Shown in pieces: positions 8,390 through 16,533 of a DNA stretch of 64,000 nucleotides (position 1 is its first letter; the number at the start of each line of letters is the position of its first letter). The notes below the pieces were generated by a model, which was not told the DNA's origin, ran no database searches, and saw only the letters and a program-made list of their open reading frames with translations. The DNA is from Deltaproteobacteria bacterium (GTDB lineage: Bacteria; Desulfobacterota; Binatia; HRBIN30; CADEER01). The stretch spans positions 1 through 64,000 of the forward strand of contig JAJCZJ010000050.1 of assembly GCA_029262455.1 (NCBI GenBank), in the 5' to 3' direction. Both the position numbers and the translations under genes were made by a program.

Positions 8390-9280
8390 TCAAAGAGCGA
8401 TGCGAATGCCGACCAACACGTCGTGGTCCAGCTTCGGCTGCGGACCGTTCAATTTCTCAGCGGCGAGCAGGCGGACCGAAACCTCGAGCAGAATCCGGTC
8501 ACCGATGATCGCCTGAAGGCCTGGCGCAACGGTGAGCGTCGTGCCGCCGGATGCGGCAATCTTCTCACCGCGCAGCTCACTGCGGTCGCTGTGTTGCAAT
8601 CCGAGCTCGACCTGAGCATTGACTTCGAAACCCTGCGGCCGGGTTCGTTCGGGGAACAAAAACGCTCCAAGGCTCGATCCAGCTATGAGCGCGTCCCCGG
8701 CATCCAAGCCCTTGCCTTCGGTCTTGATCGCATAGCCGAGATTTAGATCGACATTGAAGCGGTAGTCCTCGCGACTGAGTATCAACTGACCCAGTACATC
8801 CGTCGAGCCCGTCCCCGGCTGAACCGCCCGCCGCAGCGGCTCCGGAACGTCGAAGTCCAGCCCGCGCGAGGTGGACCCCGTCGGCACATCGAGCGACAGT
8901 CGAAAGCCAGCCATATCACGACGTCCTCGACCTAGACGCTGCCAGAACCGATAGTGCCCGAAGATCCTAATGTCGCCGAGGCCCCGAATCGAGTCCTCTC
9001 GACCGTCGAATTCGAGTGTCTTCTCGACATAAGGAAGCACCACCCCGACGAGGCTGTGGGTCGAAAGGCCAAAAGCCATGGCGACCAAGTGCCGCTGACC
9101 GGAGACCGAGGTGTCCCTTCGACTCGCTTCGGTGAAAACCGTCCGTCCCAGAAGGATGTTTGACTGAAAAATACCCGTAGCAGCCGAGGTAGTCCGAATC
9201 GGCGCAGCGCCCGCGGGTGACGTCAACCACAAGCAGAATGCAACAACAAAGCTGGCGACCGTTGCAGGCCGGCGACTCAC
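8390..9280 (-). CDS. Outer-membrane beta-barrel protein (Phenol_MetA_deg-like)
   Basis: A 296-residue exported protein: signal peptide (about residues 1-25, ending SPAGA-A) followed by alternating amphipathic strands and a C-terminal strand ending in hydrophobic-alternating VGIRIAL, as in outer-membrane barrels. The overall pattern (LVGVVLPYVEKTLEF, GLGDIRIFGHYRFWQ, FRLSLDVPTG) resembles the Phenol_MetA_deg/transporter family often found next to metal or aromatic transport genes. Translation starts at a GTG whose GTGA overlaps the stop codon of the upstream HMA selenoprotein candidate, so the two are translationally coupled. This suggests a shared role, perhaps in metal handling or export at the envelope. 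The family name is a resemblance by eye. Confidence 0.65.
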   Translation of the reverse strand: MSRRPATVASFVVAFCLWLTSPAGAAPIRTTSAATGIFQSNILLGRTVFTEASRRDTSVSGQRHLVAMAFGLSTHSLVGVVLPYVEKTLEFDGREDSIRGLGDIRIFGHYRFWQRLGRGRRDMAGFRLSLDVPTGSTSRGLDFDVPEPLRRAVQPGTGSTDVLGQLILSREDYRFNVDLNLGYAIKTEGKGLDAGDALIAGSSLGAFLFPERTRPQGFEVNAQVELGLQHSDRSELRGEKIAASGGTTLTVAPGLQAIIGDRILLEVSVRLLAAEKLNGPQPKLDHDVLVGIRIAL

Positions 9281-9642
9281 GGCGCTGGCTTACCGTCGAT
9301 GGTGATCTTGCCGAGCTCGTATCCCGCTTCCTCGATCACCTTCCGCAAGGCATCGGGACTACACTCGGTTCCCGCTTGGGTCGGAAAATCAAGTCGAGCG
9401 GCCTGGACGTCGACGACGATTTGATTCTCCGGAGGTGCAAAAGACAGACGACTCACGGCCGCCTTGACGCCCTTGGCGCAAAATCCTCAGCCAAGGCCCA
9501 GAACCTCAGCGCTGACCTGCTGCGACAACGCCGGCTTGGCAAGATCCTCGGCGCCTGCTGACACCGGCCCCGTCCCCGCTGCCAACACAAGTAAAACCGC
9601 AAAGCACCGATGCCAACGGGTCAATTGCTGCACCAACTTCAT
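9277..9642 (-). CDS. Candidate HMA-domain selenoprotein (UGA-decoded, U-x-x-C)
   Basis: Read through one in-frame TGA (9487-9489), this frame gives a 121-residue exported protein. Residues 1-31 are a signal peptide (basic start, then FAVLLVLAAGTGPVSA). The mature part matches a MerP/CopZ heavy-metal-associated fold: strand SAEVLGLG, then U52-G-F-C55 where the family has C-x-x-C, helix AKGVKAAVSRL, strand NQIVVDVQAARLDF, and PDALRKVIEEAGYELGKI, the conserved 'AGYE' ending. The TGA falls exactly at the first metal-binding Cys. The frame stays open on both sides, and its true stop overlaps the next gene's GTG by four bases (GTGA). A stop-decayed pseudogene is the alternative. The predicted role is periplasmic metal (for example Hg or Cu) or redox chemistry. 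Confidence 0.75.
9446..9464 (-). promoter_or_regulatory. Possible bacterial SECIS hairpin
   Basis: Downstream of the in-frame TGA, minus-strand nucleotides +23 to +41 can fold with AGGCG pairing to CGTCT (one G-U pair) around a 9-base loop that begins with G (9451-9459). The loop is about 27 bases after the UGA, within the 16-37 base range described for bacterial SECIS elements. A competing 7-bp hairpin closer to the UGA (9464-9481, loop AAG) also exists. Folded by eye only. Confidence 0.3.
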
Positions 9643-10234
9643 CTCCCAAGTCTGACAGTACCGGCCGCCAATGACAAAGGACCTCGGCTGCAGTCTGCTG
9701 AAAAACAGGCGGCAAGGCGCAAATGAGGACTTTCGACAAAGAGCAATACACGAGCCGGCCTGTCCACCAAAGCCCTGGCGGAGGCTGGAGGCAAAGCCAA
9801 CGATTGCTACAGGGTTCGCCAACACACCTGCGGCGCGAAAAGACCCTTGCAGCACGCGCCCTGTTGCTCAACGGTGCTGCTGCTCAACCGACCTCCACCG
9901 CCCTGCGGGAACCCCACAGTCGCCAGCCATAGAACTCGCATCATGGCCAAGGAGAGAAGCTGGGATCACCCGCGCCACAAAAAATCAGAAATCGCTAGAG
10001 CCAGCACTATTTACAACTGCAAACAACTCGGGTGAAACACAGCTCTGGACAAATGGGGCTCGCTGATCTAGGCGTATGACAGGATCAGTCATGGTGACTA
10101 ATTCCTCGGGCTCAAATTCAGGGCCTGTCCAAGCGGGAGCATCCCGCAGCAGCGAGTGGTCGGAGAGTTACGGATCATGCATATCAAGCACAATGCCGCA
10201 CACCGACGATTCAGGAAGAGTTAAGGAGTACGGC
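9643..10234. other. 592-base gene-poor region with dispersed-repeat traces
   Basis: No gene is supported here. At 9690-9709 lies GCAGTCTGCTGAAAAACAGG, which matches 17 of 20 bases at 57530-57549. Around 9755-9795 the minus strand translates to a segment containing LRQGFGGQAG, a string I recall as a product of a dispersed repeat in many environmental genomes. The last 150 bases are the leader of the cold-shock gene, with AAGGAG at 10223-10228 and a long untranslated region that could be thermosensing, as in other csp genes. Confidence 0.4.
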
Positions 10235-10441
10235 ATGCGTACAACAGGAACAGTCAAGTGGTTTAACGGCGACAAGGGATTCGGCTTCATCGTCCGCGAC
10301 GATGGCGAAAGCGATGTCTTCTGCCATCACACCGCAATTCAGGGAGAGGGCTTCAAGACTCTTGCCGAAGGCGCCAAAGTCGAGTTCGACGTCGTCAAAG
10401 GCCAGAAGGGCCCGGCCGCTGAGAACGTAGTCACCATCTAA
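10235..10441 (+). CDS. Cold-shock-domain protein
   Basis: A 68-residue single cold-shock domain protein that binds single-stranded RNA/DNA and acts as an RNA chaperone. RNP1 (KGFGFI) and RNP2 (VFCHHTAI, with Cys in place of the usual Val) are present, with the canonical start TGTVKWFN and end GPAAENVV. The ATG at 10235 is fixed by AAGGAG six bases upstream; earlier in-frame starts lack the domain match and a ribosome site. A textbook intrinsic terminator follows. The long leader is consistent with post-transcriptional temperature control, as for cspA, but that is inference. Confidence 0.95.
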   Translation: MRTTGTVKWFNGDKGFGFIVRDDGESDVFCHHTAIQGEGFKTLAEGAKVEFDVVKGQKGPAAENVVTI

Positions 10442-10460
10442 GGTTACGTGTCAGCCTAAA

Positions 10461-10500
10461 AAAAGGCCCATCGGCGTTACGCCGATGGGCCTTTTCTTTT
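10461..10500 (+). terminator. Rho-independent terminator of the cold-shock gene
   Basis: A 16-bp perfect stem, AAAAGGCCCATCGGCG / CGCCGATGGGCCTTTT (10461-10476 with 10480-10495), with loop TTA, followed by CTTTT. It is 20 bases after the stop codon. The A/T-flanked stem could also work on the opposite strand. Confidence 0.95.
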
Positions 10501-10684
10501 GAAAGTCCGCCCCCACTCCCTGTATTCAGCCGCCAGGGACTCGAGTGCCGAACAAGTAGGTTTCAGCCCGGTGCTCCACGAATCCATCAGTCAATAGCCA
10601 AACCGGCGACTTGATCAGCCGCGACCAGACCTGGATGGCTCGACATGTCGCTCGACATGTCCCGGAAATCTGTTCTGAACCAGC

Positions 10685-11530
10685 ATGACTTACCCGCCAA
10701 TCCGCCATGTGCTGCGCGACCTCGGGATCGAGCTCACTCACGGCCCCCACGTCGCCCATCGGGTCACAATCCCAACGCCGCCCGAAACACGGGCTGCGCA
10801 CGGTGGTGTCCGGATCGGCGTCCTGGCAAGCGCAGCCGACGTGGTTGCCGCTCGGCTCGCGATGCGCTCGCTCGAACCCGACTGGCTCGCAACCTCGGAC
10901 CTCTCCATCTGGACTCGTGACACCAGGTGCAGAGGCCCCATCGTCGGAGAAGCCCGTGTCTTGCGCACCGGCAGAACGACAACCGTGGTGGAAGTCGAGA
11001 TTTCCGAACAAGGGGGAGAGAAACGCGCCATCGCCTTGGCGGCACTGTCTTTCGTGCGTATCAAACGTCCCGATCTAGCCGATGCCATTGAGAGTGAACC
11101 GGAGCAAACCACAGTCTCCTTCGCGACCGAGACCTCGGGACTGACCCGGCCCTTCCGCGAGACGGTGGGAATCGAGACCATCGATGCCAACCACGGCGTC
11201 GTCCGCCTCGCCCAATCCGAGTACACGATCAACAGTTTCGGGTCCCTACAGGGCGGCATGGTCGCAGCGCTCGGCGAGTTTGGTGCCGAAACCGCGGCGA
11301 CAGCGATGACCGGCCAAGCGCAAGCCGCTATCGACATCGCAGTTCGATACCTAGCCAAGGGGCCAACGGGACCGTACGAAACGCACGTCCAGCCATTGCG
11401 CGTCGCCAACAAAGGCTGCCTGCTCCGAGTCGTCGTCCAGGATGCCGGCAGCGGCCAAGAGATGGCAGTCATCACCGCCGCCACCATCCCTGTCAGCTCA
11501 GATTTGACGCTCATGGGCTTTTCGGACTAG
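10685..11530 (+). CDS. Double hotdog acyl-CoA thioesterase-like protein
   Basis: A 281-residue protein made of two hotdog-fold halves. The N-terminal half (about 1-140) carries AHGGVRIGVLASAADVVAA, and the C-terminal half (about 150-281) carries the PaaI-type NSFGSLQGGMVAALGEFGAETAA, in which the 'HGG' helix motif is varied to LQGG. PaaI/4HBT proteins hydrolyse acyl-CoA thioesters; tandem fusions form a pseudo-dimer. The specific acyl substrate is unknown. It ends directly against the M28 peptidase gene (9 bases before its ATG), so they may be co-transcribed, though the functions look unrelated. A start at 10685 (ATG) gives the full first hotdog. Confidence 0.75.
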   Translation: MTYPPIRHVLRDLGIELTHGPHVAHRVTIPTPPETRAAHGGVRIGVLASAADVVAARLAMRSLEPDWLATSDLSIWTRDTRCRGPIVGEARVLRTGRTTTVVEVEISEQGGEKRAIALAALSFVRIKRPDLADAIESEPEQTTVSFATETSGLTRPFRETVGIETIDANHGVVRLAQSEYTINSFGSLQGGMVAALGEFGAETAATAMTGQAQAAIDIAVRYLAKGPTGPYETHVQPLRVANKGCLLRVVVQDAGSGQEMAVITAATIPVSSDLTLMGFSD

Positions 11531-11539
11531 TTGTTCAAG

Positions 11540-13030
11540 ATGCGAGTACAAGCACTGAGTAGAGTCGTTTCTCTAATTTTGGCTTTGTCTGTGTTGGTGT
11601 CCTCACCATCCGACGCGAAGCCCTCCCTCGACACTCTAGTGGGCCAGCTGAGCCAGCCCAACATTGAGGCGCACGTCAACGCCCTCGCAGCGAATCCACG
11701 CGATACGCCCGCCGCGTGGACCACGGCAGCGGCCTATATCGAGTCCGAGCTCGTGTCTTACGGATATACGGTCGTCCGAACCGCTGTCGCCTCAGCGGAG
11801 GGAAACGCCGACAACCTGTCCGCTACGCTGACCGGCACAACAACTCCGGCCGATGTCTTCATCCTCGGTGCACATTACGACTCAGTCGATAACGCCCCAG
11901 GAGCCGACGACAACGCTTCCGGCGTCGCCGGCATGCTCGAAATCGCTCGGGTCCTACAGTCCAGCCCGATGCCATGGACCATCGAGTTCGTGGCCTACGC
12001 CCATGAAGAAAAGGGCCTTCTCGGTAGTACGGTTCACGCAGCTAGCTCCAGCGGCGTGGTCGGAATGATCTCGCTCGAAATGATTGGCTACACCTGCCCG
12101 GCGCCTTGCCAGTTCGGCTTTCCCGACATCCCCGGCTGCTTCGACGTCAGCGCACCGGGCGCAACCAACGGCAACTTCATCGGCGCGGTGGTCAACGACG
12201 CTTCCGCCGCGTTGGCAAATGGGTTTCAAGTCGCGGCAAGCCGCTATTCGCCAAGCCTACTGGTTGGAACGGCGCAGATCGCTGGCACCGGTGCCTGTCT
12301 TTCGGATACGCGCCGTAGCGATCACGCCCCGTACTGGGACCTTGGCATCCCCGCGATGATGCTCACTGACACGGCCAACTTCCGCAACGCCAATTATCAC
12401 GACCCGACCGACACACCGGCCACCATTGACTTCGCGTTCACCCTGAACATCGCCCGCGCCACCCTAGCATTGGCGGCAACGAGGTACGTACCCACCGATG
12501 TGCCGGTGGCAGCCAAGAAGCTACTCCTCATCGACAAGCCCAGCAGTGGGAAATCCAAGCTGGTGTTGGTCGCCAAGGATGGTGCCATCGCAAAAGGCGC
12601 CGGCGGAAACATCACGTTGGTTGATGCCGCACTCGACGTGTTCTACTCCAACACTCCAGTTGACCATGTCGGCGTGCTTACAGTCCCCGCCCCGTGGGAT
12701 AAGAACGACGACAAGGTCGGCAAATACAAGAACAAGAGTGCGCCGACCGGAGGCCGGGTCAAAGTCGGGATCGTAAAGGACGGAAAGTCGGCCAAGATCG
12801 TAGCCAAGGGTCTCGGCGACGGGCTCGTCATGGACATCATCTCGGCGCCCCCTGGGACTGACGGCCTCACCACCATCCTGACGATGATCAACGAGAACGA
12901 CGGCACTCTGAACCGCTACTGCACCCGATTCTCAACCGGCGACGGCAGCTCGATTCTCTACAAGGAAATCGCCGGTGGCACCGGCCGCAAGCTGTTGGCC
13001 AAAGACGGCGTCGGAATCGTCTGCCCTTAA
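11540..13030 (+). CDS. Secreted M28 metallopeptidase with a conserved C-terminal module
   Basis: A 496-residue exported zinc aminopeptidase of family M28. Signal peptide about 1-26 (LILALSVLVSSPSDA). The catalytic domain (about 35-320) has the zinc-site sequences GAHYDSVD, GADDNASGVAG, AHEEKGLLGS with the catalytic Glu, and a final His in NYHDPTDTP. Residues about 325-496 are a separate beta-rich module (KKLLLIDK... GGRVKVGIVKDGK... YCTRF... KLLAKDG) that resembles the C-termini of the proteins at 41812-43584 and 60524-64000. The ATG at 11540 is preferred over a TTG at 11531 because it begins a clean signal peptide. Role: degradation of peptides outside the cytoplasm. Confidence 0.88.
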   Translation: MRVQALSRVVSLILALSVLVSSPSDAKPSLDTLVGQLSQPNIEAHVNALAANPRDTPAAWTTAAAYIESELVSYGYTVVRTAVASAEGNADNLSATLTGTTTPADVFILGAHYDSVDNAPGADDNASGVAGMLEIARVLQSSPMPWTIEFVAYAHEEKGLLGSTVHAASSSGVVGMISLEMIGYTCPAPCQFGFPDIPGCFDVSAPGATNGNFIGAVVNDASAALANGFQVAASRYSPSLLVGTAQIAGTGACLSDTRRSDHAPYWDLGIPAMMLTDTANFRNANYHDPTDTPATIDFAFTLNIARATLALAATRYVPTDVPVAAKKLLLIDKPSSGKSKLVLVAKDGAIAKGAGGNITLVDAALDVFYSNTPVDHVGVLTVPAPWDKNDDKVGKYKNKSAPTGGRVKVGIVKDGKSAKIVAKGLGDGLVMDIISAPPGTDGLTTILTMINENDGTLNRYCTRFSTGDGSSILYKEIAGGTGRKLLAKDGVGIVCP

Positions 13031-13305
13031 GAGACAGGTTGCTGTCGCAGTTACCGCACAAGACCGATCAGAAATACTGAGCCACCCGTCCCGGACAACG
13101 AATCGGCCCAACTTCGCCCGGGACGAACTGGTACGGGGGAAATGAACGACGTTGCCTTCGCACGCGTTCATTAAGTCAGATCCTCCATCGCGCTTAGCCA
13201 CCCCGAGAGAAGTGGGCCAAGCCCTCCGAGGCACAGGCATTCGGCCCACGCTGCAAGTCCTTCGAGAAAACACTCTCTCCCTTGAGCGACGACTTCTAAT
13301 CTCCC

Positions 13306-14475
13306 TTAGTCCTGCGCTACGAGGTCATCCCAACCAGTCGCCGCCAACATCGATGTCACCCAGTCCGCCACAGTTACGCCTTCAATGTTTGTCACGTCAT
13401 ACCGTCCTAGGATCATATCGAGGACTTCGGGATCAATATCGGTGAAGCCGCCCGCCATTCCGAGTTCGGTGTCGGCCTGGATCGCCAGGGTCGTATGGCG
13501 GTTGCCGGCATAGATAAACCGCTTGAAACGCTCTGGATGTCGATTGCGCAATCGGCCACTTTGCTCGAGAAGCGCCGCCTCAAATTGATCTCCCGGGATC
13601 ATCACGAACGTCGCAGCAATGACAAGATCCCGCTTCGATGTCACGATACCGATTCGCAAGTTTGGATCACGATCGAGCTGCCACCCGAGCACCGGCATCA
13701 GCTGGTCGGTAGCAAAGCACTCCGTGCAACTCGCCGGCAATGCCGACGACGAATTCCACTCGGAAGCCAACGCCACCAGAGATCCTTCTTCGCCGGAGGC
13801 AATCCCAACACCGGCATCGTTCAACACCAAGATCTCCGCATCGCGGTAGTGAAATCGCACCATTGGCAAAGCGGTCAGCGTCGCGAAACCACCGGCGCTC
13901 ACGCCGGTCAGCAAGATGCGGGAAGGTTCCGGAAACTCAGCGACGGCCACATCCAGCGCGGCGCTCAGATTACGCAGACCCTTTTGGTAGCGATCGACGA
14001 CACCATCGCCGTCTGTATCGATCTCCACATCACCTGCCATCAAAGACCCGTCACAGTAGGGAGAGTAGAGCACGTTCCAATCGCGTACCGGATTCGCCGC
14101 GAGTGAGGCAGACAAGACACCGGCTCCCGGCACACCGTTCGACAGGGTCGTATCCGTCGTAACGGTTGTGACCTGACAGATCTGTGAGTTACAGGCACCG
14201 CCGCCCTGCAAGTAAATTACGAGATCGTTCGACTGCCCACTGCGCGTCGCAACTCGAAACGGAGCTCCTGCGAGACAGACAGGCCCGTCAGCAGGGTCGA
14301 ACTCGAAGACGGTGGAGTCTCCAACAGTTACCGACTGCCGGGGGCTGGCCGCGCCGACGTAACGCATCAGCCCTTGGTCCACCATCTCTTGAAACTCAAA
14401 CGATCGCGCTGCTTGATCGTCATCTCCGCAGGCAGCAACCAGCAGAGCCAGAATCATCACGGCAAGAATTCGCAT
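13306..14475 (-). CDS. Pectinacetylesterase-family lipoprotein (alpha/beta hydrolase)
   Basis: A 389-residue predicted lipoprotein: start MRILAVMILALLVAACGDDD with lipobox LVAAC, cleavage before Cys17, and Asp after it. The body resembles the pectinacetylesterase (PAE/Notum) hydrolase family: YLQGGGACNSQICQ near the N-terminus and the nucleophile motif GVSAGGFATL, with later NDAG and GNRHTTL segments that could supply the acid and His. These enzymes remove acetyl or acyl groups from polysaccharides or proteins; the substrate is open. A DTDGDG segment looks like a Ca-binding loop. The ATG at 14475 is chosen because it gives the lipoprotein signal; an upstream in-frame extension has no such logic. 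Confidence 0.75.
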   Translation of the reverse strand: MRILAVMILALLVAACGDDDQAARSFEFQEMVDQGLMRYVGAASPRQSVTVGDSTVFEFDPADGPVCLAGAPFRVATRSGQSNDLVIYLQGGGACNSQICQVTTVTTDTTLSNGVPGAGVLSASLAANPVRDWNVLYSPYCDGSLMAGDVEIDTDGDGVVDRYQKGLRNLSAALDVAVAEFPEPSRILLTGVSAGGFATLTALPMVRFHYRDAEILVLNDAGVGIASGEEGSLVALASEWNSSSALPASCTECFATDQLMPVLGWQLDRDPNLRIGIVTSKRDLVIAATFVMIPGDQFEAALLEQSGRLRNRHPERFKRFIYAGNRHTTLAIQADTELGMAGGFTDIDPEVLDMILGRYDVTNIEGVTVADWVTSMLAATGWDDLVAQD

Positions 14476-14584
14476 AGGGCTGCACCTATCCGAAATCATG
14501 GTGGGCGCACAATCCGCAGACGCGAACGGCGATGAGACCGGTCCGGCCCTACTCGTCCAAACGGACTGCCGACCTCGCAAACCC

Positions 14585-15487
14585 CTAGGGCGTGGTGGCT
14601 CTCCGACGATTCGCATCTCCGACACGCAGCATCTCGTCAACACTATCCGCTAGATAGTCGAGAGGGTTGATGGGCGTCTCTGTGTTGATCTGCCCATTCC
14701 AGATCTCGCCCTTTCGAGGCCCCGTAACAATTCGATATGGCCGCTTCAGATAGTCGCCCCCGGCCCATTCCCAGGTGACCGCGACGTTGGCGTAATGAGC
14801 CGAGATCGCGCGCCGAAAGGCTTTGGTGCGGTTCCGTCCTGAGCCATGCAAAAGCAACGGGTGGAAAAATACCGTGTCGCCCGTATTCATTTCGAGGTGA
14901 ACACGCTGCTCGATCGCGTCCGCGACCTCGACGGCGCCGAGATAGGCAACATTTACGTACTCCCAGTCAGGGCTGCCGTGCGGCTGCAGCTTGCCGCGGT
15001 GACTACCGGGCACAACGACCAAACAACCATTCTCGCGCGTCACCGGCTCGAGCGCTGTCCACGAAGCGCCGATTTTTTCTGCCGGTCGAAACGGAAAATA
15101 CAACAGGTCTTGATGGAGAGGGTGGCGACCGTCGACGTTCGGCGGCTTGTTGATCAGCATCGTGTGAATGCTCATAACCTCGTCGCCGAGCAAGCCCTGA
15201 ATGACCTCGAGTATCCTGTCGTCATGCGCATACGTGTCGAGGACGGGATCTCCCTCGTAATCTTGCACCTTGGCAACTGCCTCGAGTTCGTTCTTCGGCG
15301 CAACAGCGCCCTTTGCGACCATCACATCCTTCATCACCAACATGCGCTCGGAGCGCTCGGCCCGCCCTGATACAATTTCGATCAGGCGCTCGCGCCAACG
15401 ATCCACAGACGCCGAGTCGAAAAGCTCGGGGACGACCAAGTAGCCGTCTCTCTCATACGATTCGCGTTGATCAGATGTTAGTGACAT
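14585..15487 (-). CDS. Phytanoyl-CoA dioxygenase (PhyH) family protein
   Basis: A 300-residue Fe(II)/2-oxoglutarate-dependent oxygenase of the PhyH family. The facial triad is visible: HQD in PLHQDLLYFPF, the distal His in FFHPLLLHGSGRN, and a downstream Arg for 2-oxoglutarate (AFRRAISAHY). The N-terminal ERDGYLVVPELFD is the usual opening of the family. These enzymes hydroxylate fatty acyl-CoAs or diverse small metabolites; the substrate is unknown. Start at 15487 (MSLTSDQ) has AAGGGGCAG upstream; an in-frame start 27 bases earlier is less likely. It lies 100 bases downstream of an enoyl-CoA hydratase gene on the same strand, suggesting a lipid-related unit. Confidence 0.88.
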   Translation of the reverse strand: MSLTSDQRESYERDGYLVVPELFDSASVDRWRERLIEIVSGRAERSERMLVMKDVMVAKGAVAPKNELEAVAKVQDYEGDPVLDTYAHDDRILEVIQGLLGDEVMSIHTMLINKPPNVDGRHPLHQDLLYFPFRPAEKIGASWTALEPVTRENGCLVVVPGSHRGKLQPHGSPDWEYVNVAYLGAVEVADAIEQRVHLEMNTGDTVFFHPLLLHGSGRNRTKAFRRAISAHYANVAVTWEWAGGDYLKRPYRIVTGPRKGEIWNGQINTETPINPLDYLADSVDEMLRVGDANRRRATTP

Positions 15488-15587
15488 CAGAACTGCCCCT
15501 TTTCTCTGCCTCAAAAGTTACTCGACTTCGGAGGTCAGTGCCAGCCACAAGTCCCGCGCTGGCAGAGCGCCGCGACAAACCGAGAAA

Positions 15588-16418
15588 TCACTCTCCGGTA
15601 AACACTGGGCGGCGCTTCTCCATAAATGCCATCATTCCCTCAAACTGATCCTTCGATTTCGCGCAACGTTTCACGGCTTCGCGTTCAACAATGAGCGCCT
15701 CTTCGAGTGGAAGCGCTGCTGCCCCAACGACGCAACTCAACACACCGGCAACGGCTATCGGCGGCATCGCTGCAAGTTCGAGAGCAAGAGCATGCGCTGC
15801 CTTTTTCAACTGATCCAGCGGGTGCACCTCCTGAACCAAGCCAATGCGCAACGCCCCCGGCCCGTCAATCTTCTTGGCACGCAAGATCATATCGAGAGCC
15901 TGATCGCGGCCGACACAGCGGGTCAGTCGCGCCGTACCACCCCAAGCGGGCACCGTCCCCAAGTCGAGCTCCGGAAGACCGATCTTGGCGCCCTCCCGCG
16001 CGGCCAGGCGAAAATGACAGGCGAGCGGCAACTCCAGCCCGCCGCCAAGACAGTATCCGTAAAGCGTCGCGATCGACGGTTTCGCCAACCTCTCGATCAG
16101 ACCGAGTACGCGCAATCGCTGATCCAGAATGGCTTCAAAGCCACGCATTCTCCCGGCGTCGGACTGAAGCTGCTTGAGATCCATCCCGACGGAGAAATTC
16201 TTGTCACCTGCTGCGGTAAATACCAAGACGCGCACTTCTGAATCGTTCGCCGCTTCAACAACCGCTGCCTCGAGCGCATCCATGTACTCGAGCGACATCC
16301 GATTGATCGGCGCATCATTGTTGATCAGAGTCAGCACACCGTCGCCACGTTCAATCACCAAAGGATCAGAGCTCACAATCGATCTCGCTTTCTCTATTTC
16401 CGTGCCTTTCGGGGACAT
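15588..16418 (-). CDS. Enoyl-CoA hydratase/isomerase family protein
   Basis: A 276-residue crotonase-superfamily protein. It shows the oxyanion-hole strands (FTAAGDKNFSVGMDLKQL and GYCLGGGLELPLACHFRLA) and the expected EL.LG.VPAWGGTARL region with the catalytic-acid position near GTVPAWGG. The crotonase fold acts on acyl-CoA esters (hydration, isomerisation or related). The usual NxxGM/AF of the first motif is changed to NFSVGMD, which is common. Its partner genes in this window (PhyH on the same strand, thiolase, SDR) fit acyl-chain catabolism. A 115-base gap separates it from the divergent GNAT gene. Confidence 0.88.
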   Translation of the reverse strand: MSPKGTEIEKARSIVSSDPLVIERGDGVLTLINNDAPINRMSLEYMDALEAAVVEAANDSEVRVLVFTAAGDKNFSVGMDLKQLQSDAGRMRGFEAILDQRLRVLGLIERLAKPSIATLYGYCLGGGLELPLACHFRLAAREGAKIGLPELDLGTVPAWGGTARLTRCVGRDQALDMILRAKKIDGPGALRIGLVQEVHPLDQLKKAAHALALELAAMPPIAVAGVLSCVVGAAALPLEEALIVEREAVKRCAKSKDQFEGMMAFMEKRRPVFTGE

Positions 16419-16533
16419 GAACCAAGGGCCCTACTCCGCGAACACCCTCCGATGAGGCCGTCCGCCAACAGCCACATCCTCGCAGCCGTCGAACCATGTG
16501 TGCAATCAAAAACAGATTTGATATCTGAACCGC

